The position numbers were made by a program, and so were the translations under genes. Of a DNA stretch of 64,000 bases, positions 34,424-43,836 are shown in pieces (positions within the stretch are counted from its first letter, which is position 1; every line of letters starts with the position of its first letter). Under the pieces are notes generated by a model that did not search any database, was not told the DNA's origin, and was given only the letters and a program-made list of their open reading frames with translations. Source of the DNA: an uncultured Prevotella sp. (lineage in GTDB: Bacteria > Bacteroidota > Bacteroidia > Bacteroidales > Bacteroidaceae); the NCBI GenBank assembly GCA_900315775.1, contig ONAJ01000033.1, positions 1 to 64,000 on the forward strand. Reading direction: 5' to 3'.

Positions 34424-35881
34424 ATGCTGAACCTGAAACTGATATACAAAATCCTCGGAGCGTTGCTCTTGCTCGAGACATTCGTTATGGGTGTTGCTCT
34501 TGCTATGGCTGTGGTTTACCAAGAGGACGATATTATGGCATTCATCATTGCCATGATAGTCACTATGGCAGCAGCTCTTGCGCTACGTTTCATAGGACAA
34601 GATGCCGAAAACTCCTTGGGGCGCCGCGATGCCTACCTATTGGTGACGCTGACGTGGATTATCTTCAGTTTCTTTGGTTCTCTACCATTTCTTATTAGCG
34701 GTTACATTCCCAGCTTTACTGATGCCTACTTTGAAACGATGTCGGGCTTCAGCACCACAGGAGCATCCATCATAGAGAGCGTAGAAGCCCTACCCCACGG
34801 AATACTCTTCTGGCGTTCGCTGACACAATGGATCGGCGGACTCGGAATAGTGTTCTTCACCATTGCCATCCTGCCTTCACTGGTAGGAGGAAACGTCAAG
34901 GTGTTCTCTGCCGAAGCTACAGGACCTATACGAGCAAAGATGCACCCCAGACTGAGCACCACAGCAAAATGGATTTGGAGCATATACCTCATACTTACAT
35001 TACTTTGTATGGTGTGTTTCTACTTCGCAGGGATGACAGTCTTCGATGCCATTAACTACGCTATGACAATTACCGCCACGGGAGGTTTTGCTACCCACGA
35101 TGCAAGTACGGGCTACTTCCACTCTATATCCATAGACTACATAGCTATCTTGTTTATGTTCCTCTCGGGAACCAGTTTCACGCTATTGTACGTCTCGTTC
35201 TTCAAAGGTAAGATTTCAAAACTCTTCCAGAACACCGAGTTCCGTTTCTATATATCTGTCGTGGCTATTGCCACCCTCGCTATTGTCTATATTTTGAGGG
35301 TTGACTCTAACTATGACATACACACCGCAATACGAAAGGGACTTTTCCAGGTAGTATCGTTCATGACTACTACCGGAATCTTTAATGACGATGCTGGCAA
35401 GTGGCACCATATAACGTGGGTAATACTCTCTCTCTGTATGTTCTTCGGAGGTTGTGCAGGAAGTACCAGCGGAGGTTTTAAGTGCATACGCAGCGTAATG
35501 ATGTTATCTTCTGTGCGCAACGAGCTGAAACGTATTCTTCACCCCAAAGCCATACTGCCGGTAAAGGCTAACGGACAGAGTGTGCCCTTCTCTGCACAGA
35601 TATCGTTAATGTCGTTCTTCGCACTCTATATGATAATGTGCTTCGTGACTTACTTCATAATGATTGTCATGGGTGTTGACAGCACTAATTCAATAACTAT
35701 TGCCATAAGCTGTGCCAGCAATGTAGGTCCAACGCTGGGACTTGAGATAGGTCCTACAATGTCATGGACCATCCTTCCCGATGCTGTCAAGTGGCTACTC
35801 TCCTTGCTTATGCTGATGGGACGTATCGAGATACTGTCAGTCATTGTTCTCTTTACGCCAGCATTCTGGAAGGATCATTAA
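34424..35881 (+). CDS. trkH: Trk potassium uptake membrane subunit TrkH
   Basis: A 485-aa polytopic protein forming the K+ pore with TrkA as gate. The four pore-loop filters are visible as FSTTGAS, ITATGGFATHD, MTTTGIFN and SCASNVGPTLG, each with a filter glycine. Its 3' end overlaps by 4 bp the convergent DUF4435 gene. Confidence 0.95.
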   Translation: MLNLKLIYKILGALLLLETFVMGVALAMAVVYQEDDIMAFIIAMIVTMAAALALRFIGQDAENSLGRRDAYLLVTLTWIIFSFFGSLPFLISGYIPSFTDAYFETMSGFSTTGASIIESVEALPHGILFWRSLTQWIGGLGIVFFTIAILPSLVGGNVKVFSAEATGPIRAKMHPRLSTTAKWIWSIYLILTLLCMVCFYFAGMTVFDAINYAMTITATGGFATHDASTGYFHSISIDYIAILFMFLSGTSFTLLYVSFFKGKISKLFQNTEFRFYISVVAIATLAIVYILRVDSNYDIHTAIRKGLFQVVSFMTTTGIFNDDAGKWHHITWVILSLCMFFGGCAGSTSGGFKCIRSVMMLSSVRNELKRILHPKAILPVKANGQSVPFSAQISLMSFFALYMIMCFVTYFIMIVMGVDSTNSITIAISCASNVGPTLGLEIGPTMSWTILPDAVKWLLSLLMLMGRIEILSVIVLFTPAFWKDH

Positions 35882-36867
35882 AAAAGTTTCTTGATATCTT
35901 CGTTTAAGCGCCTTACTGGTCCGCTTTGCATATAGGCAGTGTTCTTCTTCAACATCTGCTCCACGTCCTGTACGCTATGGCGATAACACGACAGTTCGTT
36001 GCGCCGCTGAGTGTCGTGAACTGCCTGACGCTCTATCTCTCGTTCACGTTCCATCTCCAGGTTCTTGCAAATCTTATTGAGTATTGGCAGAACAACTTTA
36101 TCAAAGAAGTGGTGCCCTTGTATATATAAATATGTAGTTTCCGGAGTTATTCCCATTTTCTCTATCAACTCATGCTTAAGACCTAAATACTTCTCTTTAG
36201 CATTAGGATTTTTCCTTTGCAACATCTCTATATCGCGATGTACTTTCTTTTTCAGGTGAGATATCGATGCCTCAGGCTCATTAAGACTAAAGCCGCCCAA
36301 TTCTATGGTATTACAGAACTGAGTAATGGTATATTCTTTATAACGGTCGGACCTGTAGTAAAGTACGCTCCATACAAAAAGTGGGAATATGGCTATGCTA
36401 TACTGATGTATAAACTCCTCAATATCAATTACAAAACGGTCGTTGAGGGTTGTCATAGTACAAACGTCATGCAACGAAGGGGCGTAACATTGCAGATTCT
36501 CTATGGCATAGGCATAGGTATGCAACACGTAAGGATTGTTTATCATCTCTCTCGAGGTAGCAGTAGCACCCTGAATGAGCCAGTCGTAGTCGGCATCGAC
36601 ACACGCTATCATATCCTCGCCTGCCTGTTTTGCAAGAAGGTTCATCAGCACCGACTTCTTTCCTCGCTCCAGTCGGTTGTGCGACGGTAACATAACCTCG
36701 AAATACCTCGTTTCGTTTTCGTATGGTGAAAGCAAAGTACGCCAGAAAAACACATCGTCGTAACTCTCCACGTAGGCAATAATTCTTCTACGTGCACTTT
36801 TAGAACGCAGCCTGTTAGCTGCCTCTAAATATTTCGACGATATGTTATCACTAAGCCTTCTATTCAT
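35878..36867 (-). CDS. DUF4435 (TOPRIM-like) protein, partner of the adjacent ATPase
   Basis: A 329-aa cytoplasmic protein. The TOPRIM-like residues are visible: a Glu at 34 (YVESYDDVFFW) and a DxD at 91-93 (CVDADYD). The C-terminal part is helical and charged. The DUF4435 family includes AriB, the nuclease effector of the PARIS anti-phage system, whose partner is an ABC-type ATPase. Its start overlaps the end of the ATPase gene by 8 bp, so the two are coupled. A defence role is inferred from architecture; a housekeeping function is possible because the neighbours are core genes. Confidence 0.8.
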   Translation of the reverse strand: MNRRLSDNISSKYLEAANRLRSKSARRRIIAYVESYDDVFFWRTLLSPYENETRYFEVMLPSHNRLERGKKSVLMNLLAKQAGEDMIACVDADYDWLIQGATATSREMINNPYVLHTYAYAIENLQCYAPSLHDVCTMTTLNDRFVIDIEEFIHQYSIAIFPLFVWSVLYYRSDRYKEYTITQFCNTIELGGFSLNEPEASISHLKKKVHRDIEMLQRKNPNAKEKYLGLKHELIEKMGITPETTYLYIQGHHFFDKVVLPILNKICKNLEMEREREIERQAVHDTQRRNELSCYRHSVQDVEQMLKKNTAYMQSGPVRRLNEDIKKLF

Positions 36868-37669
36868 GAAGTGTTATGTCGGTAACCTCAGTAACTTTGT
36901 CCATCCAGCCGTTCATAATCAGCGCAGGACTGTGTGTGGTGAGGATAATCTGCACCTTCGGATTCAGTTTCAGTATTAACTCCACAAGTCGTTCCTGCCA
37001 CTCTACGTGCAAGCTGACTTCGGGCTCATCCATAAAAAGAACATAGGGCTCTTCGTTCTCCACCAATACTGTAAGCAGTATTGCAAGAATCTGCTTCTCA
37101 CCGCTCGACAACTGGTAAGGCACGAGTATCTCGCCCATTTGGTCAAAACGAATCTCATTCTCTGTACGTACTATCTTCTTTCCTGTAGCCTTGAAAAGGT
37201 CGTCAACGATATCCTGGAAGCAACGTTTCTTTTCAGATAACAGCTGTGCAGCGCTAGCATTACCTTGTTGCAGTTCCTCGATAATCTTGTTGCCCACCTT
37301 TACCTGATAATCAAGATATTTTCTCTGTAGATGGTACAACTGGAAGTCAAGGGCCGACGTTATTCTGCTATCCACGTGCGCCATCGTTCCAAGGTCAAGT
37401 ACAGGACTATCCAACGAGCGGATAACGTTGTAACGAATGTGCGTTGCATCCTCAGGCACTAACGTCACCTTTGCACTTGGCGATGACTCTATCTTAAGAG
37501 CACCTCCATCGCCAATACTATGAATAATCTTGCTGAGGATAGTACTCTTCCCGACACCGTTTATGCCACTGAGGATATTTACAGACCTGTCCAGGTTCCA
37601 CATTATGTGCTTGCGTTTTCCCCAGAGAGCTGTAATCTCTATACTCTTTATGTACTCTGCGTATTTCAT
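36860..37669 (-). CDS. ABC-type AAA_21 ATPase, partner of DUF4435
   Basis: A 269-aa stand-alone ABC-like ATPase of the SMC/OLD-type AAA_21 class. Walker A is GINGVGKST (35-43), the signature is LSSGEKQ (about 183), Walker B is FMDEPEVSLH (about 212-221), and the H-loop lies in THSPALI. No membrane segment. It is shorter than the AriA proteins I know of. It overlaps the upstream DUF4738 gene by 4 bp and the downstream DUF4435 gene by 8 bp, giving a three-gene unit. Confidence 0.85.
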   Translation of the reverse strand: MKYAEYIKSIEITALWGKRKHIMWNLDRSVNILSGINGVGKSTILSKIIHSIGDGGALKIESSPSAKVTLVPEDATHIRYNVIRSLDSPVLDLGTMAHVDSRITSALDFQLYHLQRKYLDYQVKVGNKIIEELQQGNASAAQLLSEKKRCFQDIVDDLFKATGKKIVRTENEIRFDQMGEILVPYQLSSGEKQILAILLTVLVENEEPYVLFMDEPEVSLHVEWQERLVELILKLNPKVQIILTTHSPALIMNGWMDKVTEVTDITLHE

Positions 37670-38223
37670 ACTCCTTCGTCTTCTGGTTGTTCTTGAATAG
37701 CATCGAGCTGAGTGCTCTTTTTTATTGTCACACTACCCATCCTGTTAAGGATGAGTTCCATTGGTACATACTCGTCAGAAAGCACGTCGGGACTGCCTAC
37801 AGAAGCACCGAAAATCAAATCGTCTTCGTCGGCGCGGTCAAGTACAATACCCAATAGTACTCCACGCTTCTTCGTAATGTCGTCAACGTATCTTTCAAAA
37901 TCTTTCTTTGTGAACTCGCGTGTGAAGAATACTGAGCCGTCTTTACGCTTTACTTCCAGACGGATTCTGTTGTCATAGGCATTCTTGCCATTCTCATACT
38001 CCACCATCGGTAAATCCTTATCGACTTGTCTATTCACAACCACCTTATAAGTGGTGCCGAGCCACTCTACTTCGTTTTCTGCGTTGTTGATAGCCTGCAT
38101 TTCAAGGGGTCCTGTGACTTTTTCTGCCTCCATCTTAGGGACAATTATCGTGCGCGACTCCTTCTTTTTTCCACACGAAACCATTAACAACAAAGAGAGT
38201 AATATTATTAGATATGCTTTCAT
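37666..38223 (-). CDS. DUF4738-like lipoprotein
   Basis: A 185-aa lipoprotein: MKAYLIILLSLLLMVSCGKKK, with the lipobox Cys near residue 17. The ATG at 38223 was chosen over an upstream frame opening because it gives the signal peptide and fits the promoter at 38241-38249. The body is beta-rich (EWLGTTYKVVVNRQVDKDLP, RIRLEVKRKDGSVFFTREF). It resembles DUF4738 proteins of Bacteroidota, which have no known role. Its end overlaps the ATPase gene by 4 bp. Confidence 0.72.
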   Translation of the reverse strand: MKAYLIILLSLLLMVSCGKKKESRTIIVPKMEAEKVTGPLEMQAINNAENEVEWLGTTYKVVVNRQVDKDLPMVEYENGKNAYDNRIRLEVKRKDGSVFFTREFTKKDFERYVDDITKKRGVLLGIVLDRADEDDLIFGASVGSPDVLSDEYVPMELILNRMGSVTIKKSTQLDAIQEQPEDEGV

Positions 38224-38240
38224 AATCAGACTTATTTTTT

Positions 38241-38249
38241 GCAAAAGTA
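38241..38249 (-). promoter_or_regulatory. -7 promoter box of the DUF4738/ATPase/DUF4435 operon
   Basis: TACTTTTGC on the minus strand, about 18 nt before the ATG. It is divergent from the DUF4230 promoter. Confidence 0.65.
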
Positions 38250-38293
38250 ATAAATAATTCATAATAAATACCCAATAATTCGTAATTATTTTC

Positions 38294-38302
38294 TAATTTT
38301 GC
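38294..38302 (+). promoter_or_regulatory. -7 promoter box of the DUF4230 pair
   Basis: TAATTTTGC is followed after only 4 nt by the ATG at 38307, so the mRNA would be leaderless or nearly so. Confidence 0.65.
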
Positions 38303-38306
38303 AGAA

Positions 38307-38954
38307 ATGAAACGGTTTTTCTACATTATTGTTATAACTATCATGGTGTTTTGCTCTTGTTCTAACGAGGGCAAGACGGAGCCTGCGTCACCCGTTGACA
38401 CCATACCTATGATAGTTATGCAAATCCAGAAATGTTCACGTCTTCACACTGCCGAGTGCAAGATTCACAAGATAATAACCCACAAGGATCAGATGGCTCT
38501 GCGAGGCACGCTGTTCTCAAAGGATTTCAACCTGAAGCTCCCTGTAGGTCAACGTAATGTGGCTATTCCTATCGATGCCACGATAAAGGCGTGGATAGAC
38601 TTCAGTCAGATTAGCGAGGATAACGTGGTGCGTAATGGCGACAAGATACAGATAACTCTTCCCGACCCGCAAGTGGAAATAACGGCGAGCAAGATACGTC
38701 ACGACAAAGTGCAGAAACGGGTGTCTATCCTCCGTACTAACTTTACCGACGAAGAACTCACCACCCTTGAAAAGCAGGGGCGCAAGGCTATAGAGAAAGA
38801 TATCCCACGCTTGGGACTCACAGCTTTGGCACGCCAGAATGCTGCCAGGATAATAATCCCCATCATAGAGCAGCTGGGTTTTGAGGAACAGAATATCACC
38901 GTCGTTTTTGCCTCGGACAACAGTAACAACACCATAACACGCGAAAAAGAATGA
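38307..38954 (+). CDS. DUF4230-family lipoprotein
   Basis: A 215-aa protein with a lipoprotein signal (MVFCSCSNEGK; Cys about 16 or 18). The rest fits DUF4230: a beta strand run (QKCSRLHTAECKIHKI), amphipathic strands, the motif ITLPDPQVEITAS, and a long C-terminal helix ending in a strand (EEQNITVVFA). The function of the family is unknown. The start codon lies almost at the predicted transcription start. Its end overlaps the next DUF4230 gene by 4 bp. Confidence 0.75.
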   Translation: MKRFFYIIVITIMVFCSCSNEGKTEPASPVDTIPMIVMQIQKCSRLHTAECKIHKIITHKDQMALRGTLFSKDFNLKLPVGQRNVAIPIDATIKAWIDFSQISEDNVVRNGDKIQITLPDPQVEITASKIRHDKVQKRVSILRTNFTDEELTTLEKQGRKAIEKDIPRLGLTALARQNAARIIIPIIEQLGFEEQNITVVFASDNSNNTITREKE

Positions 38955-39532
38955 GAAAGATAAAAACCATAATAGCCGTTTTCTGTCTGGTGGTTCTCAC
39001 TATTTGCGTAGTGTGGTTCTTTCGCTCGCTGAGTCATACAGATATAAACCTTGACAACGATGGCGACACATCTATGTCGCCTACCCTCGTAACGTCAATT
39101 CAGAATATTGGTCAGTGGGAGTTCCTTACCATTCATGACGAGGAACTCGTTGACACTATACGTCGCGGAATATTTTCCGACGATGAACTTATTCGTATAT
39201 ACTATGGTACGCTACGCATAGGCATTGACATGAAGAGTCTTCGTCCTGGTGACATCCAGTCTGAAGGCGACAGCGTAAGCATCAGTTTACCAAAGGTTAC
39301 TCTACTTGACGACAACTTCATCGACGAGGCACGCACCATGTCGTTCTACGAAAGCGGCTCATGGAACGACGCTGCCCGCGAAGAGATGTACCAGCGTGCT
39401 AAGGCAAAAATGAAGGAACGCTGTCTGACCCCAGAGAACATAAAGACGGCACAAGACAATGCTGCTACTCAAATGCGACAGTTCCTGCGCTCTATGGGAT
39501 TCAAGCGCTTCGCAATAACCCAACACCAATAA
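38951..39532 (+). CDS. DUF4230-family membrane-anchored protein
   Basis: A 193-aa paralogue-like partner of the preceding gene with an N-terminal TM helix (about 5-25) and no lipobox. It shares the layout of strands, SVSISLPKVTLLDDNFID, and a C-terminal helix plus strand (LRSMGFKRFAITQ). The pair is coupled by an ATGA overlap and probably forms one envelope complex. Confidence 0.75.
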   Translation: MRKIKTIIAVFCLVVLTICVVWFFRSLSHTDINLDNDGDTSMSPTLVTSIQNIGQWEFLTIHDEELVDTIRRGIFSDDELIRIYYGTLRIGIDMKSLRPGDIQSEGDSVSISLPKVTLLDDNFIDEARTMSFYESGSWNDAAREEMYQRAKAKMKERCLTPENIKTAQDNAATQMRQFLRSMGFKRFAITQHQ

Positions 39533-39549
39533 CCAAACTCCTAAATAAT

Positions 39550-40911
39550 ATGGTAGAGCAAATAAATAACATACTCGCAGATATAAACGGATGGCTATGG
39601 GGCTGGATAATGATATTCCTGCTCCTTGGAACTCACATTTTCCTTACCATCCGTCTGCGATTCCCACAACGATATATATGGAAGGCTATCCGTCTGTCCA
39701 TAAAGAAAGACAAAGGCTCACGAGGCGACGTGAGCCAGTTTGGAGCCCTCGCCACATCGTTAGCAGCAACTATCGGTACAGGAAATATCGTTGGTGTGGC
39801 TACTGCGGTGGCTCTCGGTGGTCCTGGCGCCGTACTATGGTGCTGGCTGACAGGTCTTTTCGGAATAGCGACGAAATATGCTGAAGGACTTCTCGCCATA
39901 AAATACAGGGTCAAGGACAAGGATGGAAAATACAAGGGTGGACCAATGTACGCCCTTGAACGCGGATTGGGATGGAAGAAAATGGCCATATTCTTTGCTG
40001 CCTGCACTGCCATAGCATCTTTCGGTATAGGAAGTACCGTTCAGGCAAACGCTATCGCAACTCTCTCACAGCAGACCTATGGCATCTCGCCCATCCTCAT
40101 GGGTATCATCATTGCTTTCTTCACTGGATTGGTGGTCATCGGGGGCATCAAAAGTATTGCTCGTGTGTGTAGCATGCTGGTACCATTCATGGCTTTGTTC
40201 TACATCTTTGGCTGCATCTATATCCTTATAATAAATGGTGCCTACGTTTGGCCTGCAATAAAACTTATTGTGGAGTCGGCATTCTCTGAGAAGGCTGCTG
40301 GTGGCGGCTTTGCCGGAAGTACCATCATGCTGGCGGCACGTTACGGAATAGCACGTGGTCTCTTCTCTAACGAGAGTGGTCTGGGTTCTGCACCTATCGT
40401 TGCAGCAGCAGCACAGACACGCAACCCGGTACGTCAGGCGTTGGTGTCTTCCTCGGGAACATTCTGGGACACCATAGTGATATGTGCACTTACTGGTATT
40501 GTCATCGTTAGTTCTATATTAGCATACCCTGACATCGACCACAACGACGGTGCCACACTGACAAATATGGCATTCTCAAAGATACCATACATAGGAGCTC
40601 CGTTACTCACCTTCGGTCTGCTCACCTTCGCCTTCAGCACTATTCTCGGATGGGAACTCTATGGTGAACGTGCTATCGACTATTTCAACAGAAAGCCTTA
40701 TCGCTACTATTATCGAGTTATATACATCTTCTCGGTATTTGCCGGTAGTACTATGCAACTGGCTATAGTGTGGAACCTCGCCGACTGTATGAATGCGCTG
40801 ATGGCGATACCTAACCTACTATCACTACTCTTCCTCAGCGGAGTATTGGTGAAGGAAACTCGCGAATATCTTTGGAGCAATCAGTTGGACAAGCCCAATG
40901 ACGAGGGATGA
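39550..40911 (+). CDS. Sodium:alanine symporter family (AGCS) transporter
   Basis: A 453-aa inner-membrane protein with about ten TM segments. AGCS signatures are visible: IGTGNIVGVATAVALGGPG, FGIGSTVQANA, and GLFSNESGLGSAPIVAAAAQT. It imports an amino acid (alanine or glycine in characterised members) with sodium. It follows the DUF4230 pair by 17 nt, and its last 31 bp overlap the convergent DUF4249 gene. Confidence 0.92.
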   Translation: MVEQINNILADINGWLWGWIMIFLLLGTHIFLTIRLRFPQRYIWKAIRLSIKKDKGSRGDVSQFGALATSLAATIGTGNIVGVATAVALGGPGAVLWCWLTGLFGIATKYAEGLLAIKYRVKDKDGKYKGGPMYALERGLGWKKMAIFFAACTAIASFGIGSTVQANAIATLSQQTYGISPILMGIIIAFFTGLVVIGGIKSIARVCSMLVPFMALFYIFGCIYILIINGAYVWPAIKLIVESAFSEKAAGGGFAGSTIMLAARYGIARGLFSNESGLGSAPIVAAAAQTRNPVRQALVSSSGTFWDTIVICALTGIVIVSSILAYPDIDHNDGATLTNMAFSKIPYIGAPLLTFGLLTFAFSTILGWELYGERAIDYFNRKPYRYYYRVIYIFSVFAGSTMQLAIVWNLADCMNALMAIPNLLSLLFLSGVLVKETREYLWSNQLDKPNDEG

Positions 40912-41780
40912 ACAATGACAACACGTTTCTCTTTCTTTGGAATAAATAGACGATACTCTTTCGCACCATAGCCGAACCAGTAGCCTAATCCTCCCCGGAT
41001 ATTGGAACGCAAATTATTTATTACGGGGAATAACGGGTTGCGCCCTATCATTACCGCCGTCTCGTGGTCGCGCCAGAAATTATATGAAGTCTCGTCAATA
41101 TGCGCAAACTTCACATAAACAGTGTCGCCATAGTGGAACTGCTGGACATATTCTTCGTCAAACAGGGTTGTTCCCGGATATATATCTACCCCAACGGGAT
41201 TCTTCGTCTGAGCATCGTCAACAACTCCGAAGTGCGACATCAGGTAATATTCCGTGTGTCCATTCACTCTTGTGAAAAACATATAATAGTCGTGTGTATC
41301 GCTATTATCAGTAAAATAGGCTTTTACGGTGTATAGTGTATCGCTGACAGCTGACCTCTCTATAACAAACGAGTCAACGGGCACCGACGCAGGTATTGTT
41401 GTTGAAGCCTCAGCATAAAAATTTTCATACTGAGCCGTCATAGTATATGTTTTCCCTGCCTCGCCACGCATGTATGCCGACGAGTATGTATAAGGAGGAA
41501 ACATCTCTCTGTCTGGCGCTCCGGTAAGCACTATTGTTTCTTCACCGTTACTCACAGTAACTTTCGCCCATCTTAACAGGTGGTCCTGTAGCGAGTCTAT
41601 GTCCTGATATTCCTTACTTATATTTACTGTAGTGGTGAGCATGACGACAGGGAAACCACCATCGTCAATCCATCCTTCCACTACCAACCGTGGTTTGGTA
41701 GTCAGCTCATCGTTACCTTGACAACCGACGAACACCAAGGTAACAAATATGTGGATCAATATGCTCAACGTTTTCTTCAT
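40881..41780 (-). CDS. DUF4249 lipoprotein, partner of the TonB-dependent receptor
   Basis: A 299-aa lipoprotein (MKKTLSILIHIFVTLVFVGC, Cys at 20). The start of the mature part, LVVEGWIDDGGFPVVMLTTTV, is the DUF4249 hallmark. Such proteins sit in the outer membrane and are always found beside TonB-dependent receptors like the one 3 nt upstream. The ligand is unknown. Its 3' end runs 31 bp into the convergent symporter gene. Confidence 0.85.
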   Translation of the reverse strand: MKKTLSILIHIFVTLVFVGCQGNDELTTKPRLVVEGWIDDGGFPVVMLTTTVNISKEYQDIDSLQDHLLRWAKVTVSNGEETIVLTGAPDREMFPPYTYSSAYMRGEAGKTYTMTAQYENFYAEASTTIPASVPVDSFVIERSAVSDTLYTVKAYFTDNSDTHDYYMFFTRVNGHTEYYLMSHFGVVDDAQTKNPVGVDIYPGTTLFDEEYVQQFHYGDTVYVKFAHIDETSYNFWRDHETAVMIGRNPLFPVINNLRSNIRGGLGYWFGYGAKEYRLFIPKKEKRVVIVHPSSLGLSN

Positions 41781-41783
41781 TGT

Positions 41784-43814
41784 CTAAAACTTATAGAAAT
41801 AGTTTATTGAGGGTAACATCTTTCCAAAGAAACGGAAGGGACGATAACCGAACTTGTTTTCATAGAACTTCAGTCTGTAAAACAAATCGTTGCTGTGCAT
41901 CAGCACGTTATATACGGAAATGTTTATTCCGCTTTCTCTATCTTTTGACTTTTTGAAATAATAGTTTGCCGAGAGGTCCAGACGAACATAGGGTTTCAAC
42001 CGGTTAGCATTGCGCTGTCCGTATTCCGAAAGCAGTCGTCCGTTGATGACATAGAACGCCTGCGGTGCTGTGAAGGGTGTTCCCGATGCAGCCACGAATG
42101 TTCCTCCTAAGCTCCACCGTTTGCCTACCTTCATCGATGCAACAGCGTCAATCTCATGTATGCGTTCATGACTTGACGGATATTCGTCAGGATATTGCGG
42201 CGATGAGAAACGTCTTAGTGCCCTGCCGTATGAATAACTCACCCACCCCGTCAGTCGTCCTCGCGTTTTGTTTATCATCACGTTGAGTCCGTAGTTGGTA
42301 CCTCGTCCTACAAGTAGTGCATCGTTGAGGTTATAGGTGGTGTATAACATGTCTAACAGGTTATCGGTATATTCCACTTGGTTTGTGAGTTTCTTGTAAT
42401 ATAACTCTGCCGAGATATGGTAGTACGAACGAAAGAGGTCGCTCTCTAATCCCAACGACACTCCTCGACTACGCTGTGCTGGAATATCCTTACTTGTTGA
42501 CGACCAGAACTCCGTTGGCAGTCCCATATTAGAGAATCCTGTCTGAAAAAGATACTGATGTGCCTGGTCGTACCTTAATGTCATCACACAGCGGTCTGTG
42601 AAAGTGTAACTCAGCGCCACCGAAGGATCTACTGCTGCAGTCAGATGACCATCCATATCGTTATAGGCAGAACCTCTCAGTCCAAGTATTGTCGTCAAGT
42701 GTTCCGTCAGAGGTATCGTCTGCGACGCATAGAAGGTGTACTCGTTGGTGGTATATTTTGTCTTCTGCGTTACGTCTATAACATTTTTATTATGAAATCC
42801 AGAAATCTCAGGCTTTTGGGTGTTAAGGTCATGAATGATGATATCGGCACCTGCCTTGAATAGCTTGTACTCAAACTTTCCTTTGTAGCCATAATCACTT
42901 ATTCGCGAGGGCAACACGGCGTTGGCTGCCTCCAATGTCACGTCCAGTTTGTTATGATATGCCGTAGTATATAGGGCGTGTGACGTTAGCCAGTTATCTT
43001 GTTCGTGTATCCATTTTATCGAACCCATATAGTTGCCCCACTTCAGTTTCGACTTACTATTGAGCGAGGTGTCGTCCATCGTCAGTCTGTCAAATCCGAA
43101 GTATCCGTTTGCCACAACTGTGTTGTACTCGTCGCCCTTCCATAGCCACGTAGCATTATAGTCGCCGAAGGAGTACCCGAACTTCTGGTCGTCCGTCTTC
43201 AACAAGGGACCATAGAGCAGATTTAAGTACGCATTACGTGCTGACACCACCAGCGCACTATTTTTGTTCAGCGGCATTCGTAGGGTTCCTTGCGATGACA
43301 TTGGACCAACGCTGATTTCTCCGCTAACATGTGTCATTATGGTGTCTATGGGCATCATCGTCAACTCTGCTCCCAGTCTGTTCTGCGATGCTGTTGCTCC
43401 AGGATTCCGCCGAAGTAGCATATTAGAGAAGTGCGAGGCATTGAATACGGAAAAGAAACCTAACATGTGGGCAACGTTGTATAGGGGTACTCCGTCTATC
43501 GAGAGCACATTATGCTGACTCTCGCAACCCTGTACGTGCATCCCCGCGTCGTACTCTCCGTTGGTTTGTATTCCAGGAAGTAGCTGGGTATAGTGCATAG
43601 GGTCAGCATTACCAAGTATCTTTGGCAGGTCTGTCATCTGCCTCATATCCCATCTTGTGGTACCATCGTTGCTTATCCTCACAGCCGATGAATAACGATG
43701 CCCTACAACAACGACATTGTCTAATCGTCCTTGTAGGGTATCGTTTTGTGCTAAGGCAGTTTGTCCAACTGCCGTTAGCAGCGTTGTTATCAGAATGTTT
43801 TTTACAATTCCCAC
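41784..43814 (-). CDS. TonB-dependent receptor (plug and barrel)
   Basis: A 676-aa outer-membrane receptor with a signal peptide (ends TALAQ, about 22). The plug begins LDNVVVVGHRYSSAVRIS and contains GMHVQGCESQHNVLSIDGVPLYN; a 22-strand-type barrel ends in YFYKF with the terminal Phe. There is no carboxypeptidase-like N-domain. The start is GTG at 43814; no nearby in-frame ATG gives the signal peptide. It is coupled to the DUF4249 lipoprotein gene 3 nt downstream and probably imports a small molecule. Confidence 0.88.
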   Translation of the reverse strand: MGIVKNILITTLLTAVGQTALAQNDTLQGRLDNVVVVGHRYSSAVRISNDGTTRWDMRQMTDLPKILGNADPMHYTQLLPGIQTNGEYDAGMHVQGCESQHNVLSIDGVPLYNVAHMLGFFSVFNASHFSNMLLRRNPGATASQNRLGAELTMMPIDTIMTHVSGEISVGPMSSQGTLRMPLNKNSALVVSARNAYLNLLYGPLLKTDDQKFGYSFGDYNATWLWKGDEYNTVVANGYFGFDRLTMDDTSLNSKSKLKWGNYMGSIKWIHEQDNWLTSHALYTTAYHNKLDVTLEAANAVLPSRISDYGYKGKFEYKLFKAGADIIIHDLNTQKPEISGFHNKNVIDVTQKTKYTTNEYTFYASQTIPLTEHLTTILGLRGSAYNDMDGHLTAAVDPSVALSYTFTDRCVMTLRYDQAHQYLFQTGFSNMGLPTEFWSSTSKDIPAQRSRGVSLGLESDLFRSYYHISAELYYKKLTNQVEYTDNLLDMLYTTYNLNDALLVGRGTNYGLNVMINKTRGRLTGWVSYSYGRALRRFSSPQYPDEYPSSHERIHEIDAVASMKVGKRWSLGGTFVAASGTPFTAPQAFYVINGRLLSEYGQRNANRLKPYVRLDLSANYYFKKSKDRESGINISVYNVLMHSNDLFYRLKFYENKFGYRPFRFFGKMLPSINYFYKF

Positions 43815-43836
43815 TTATTGTTTCAGAGTAGAACCT

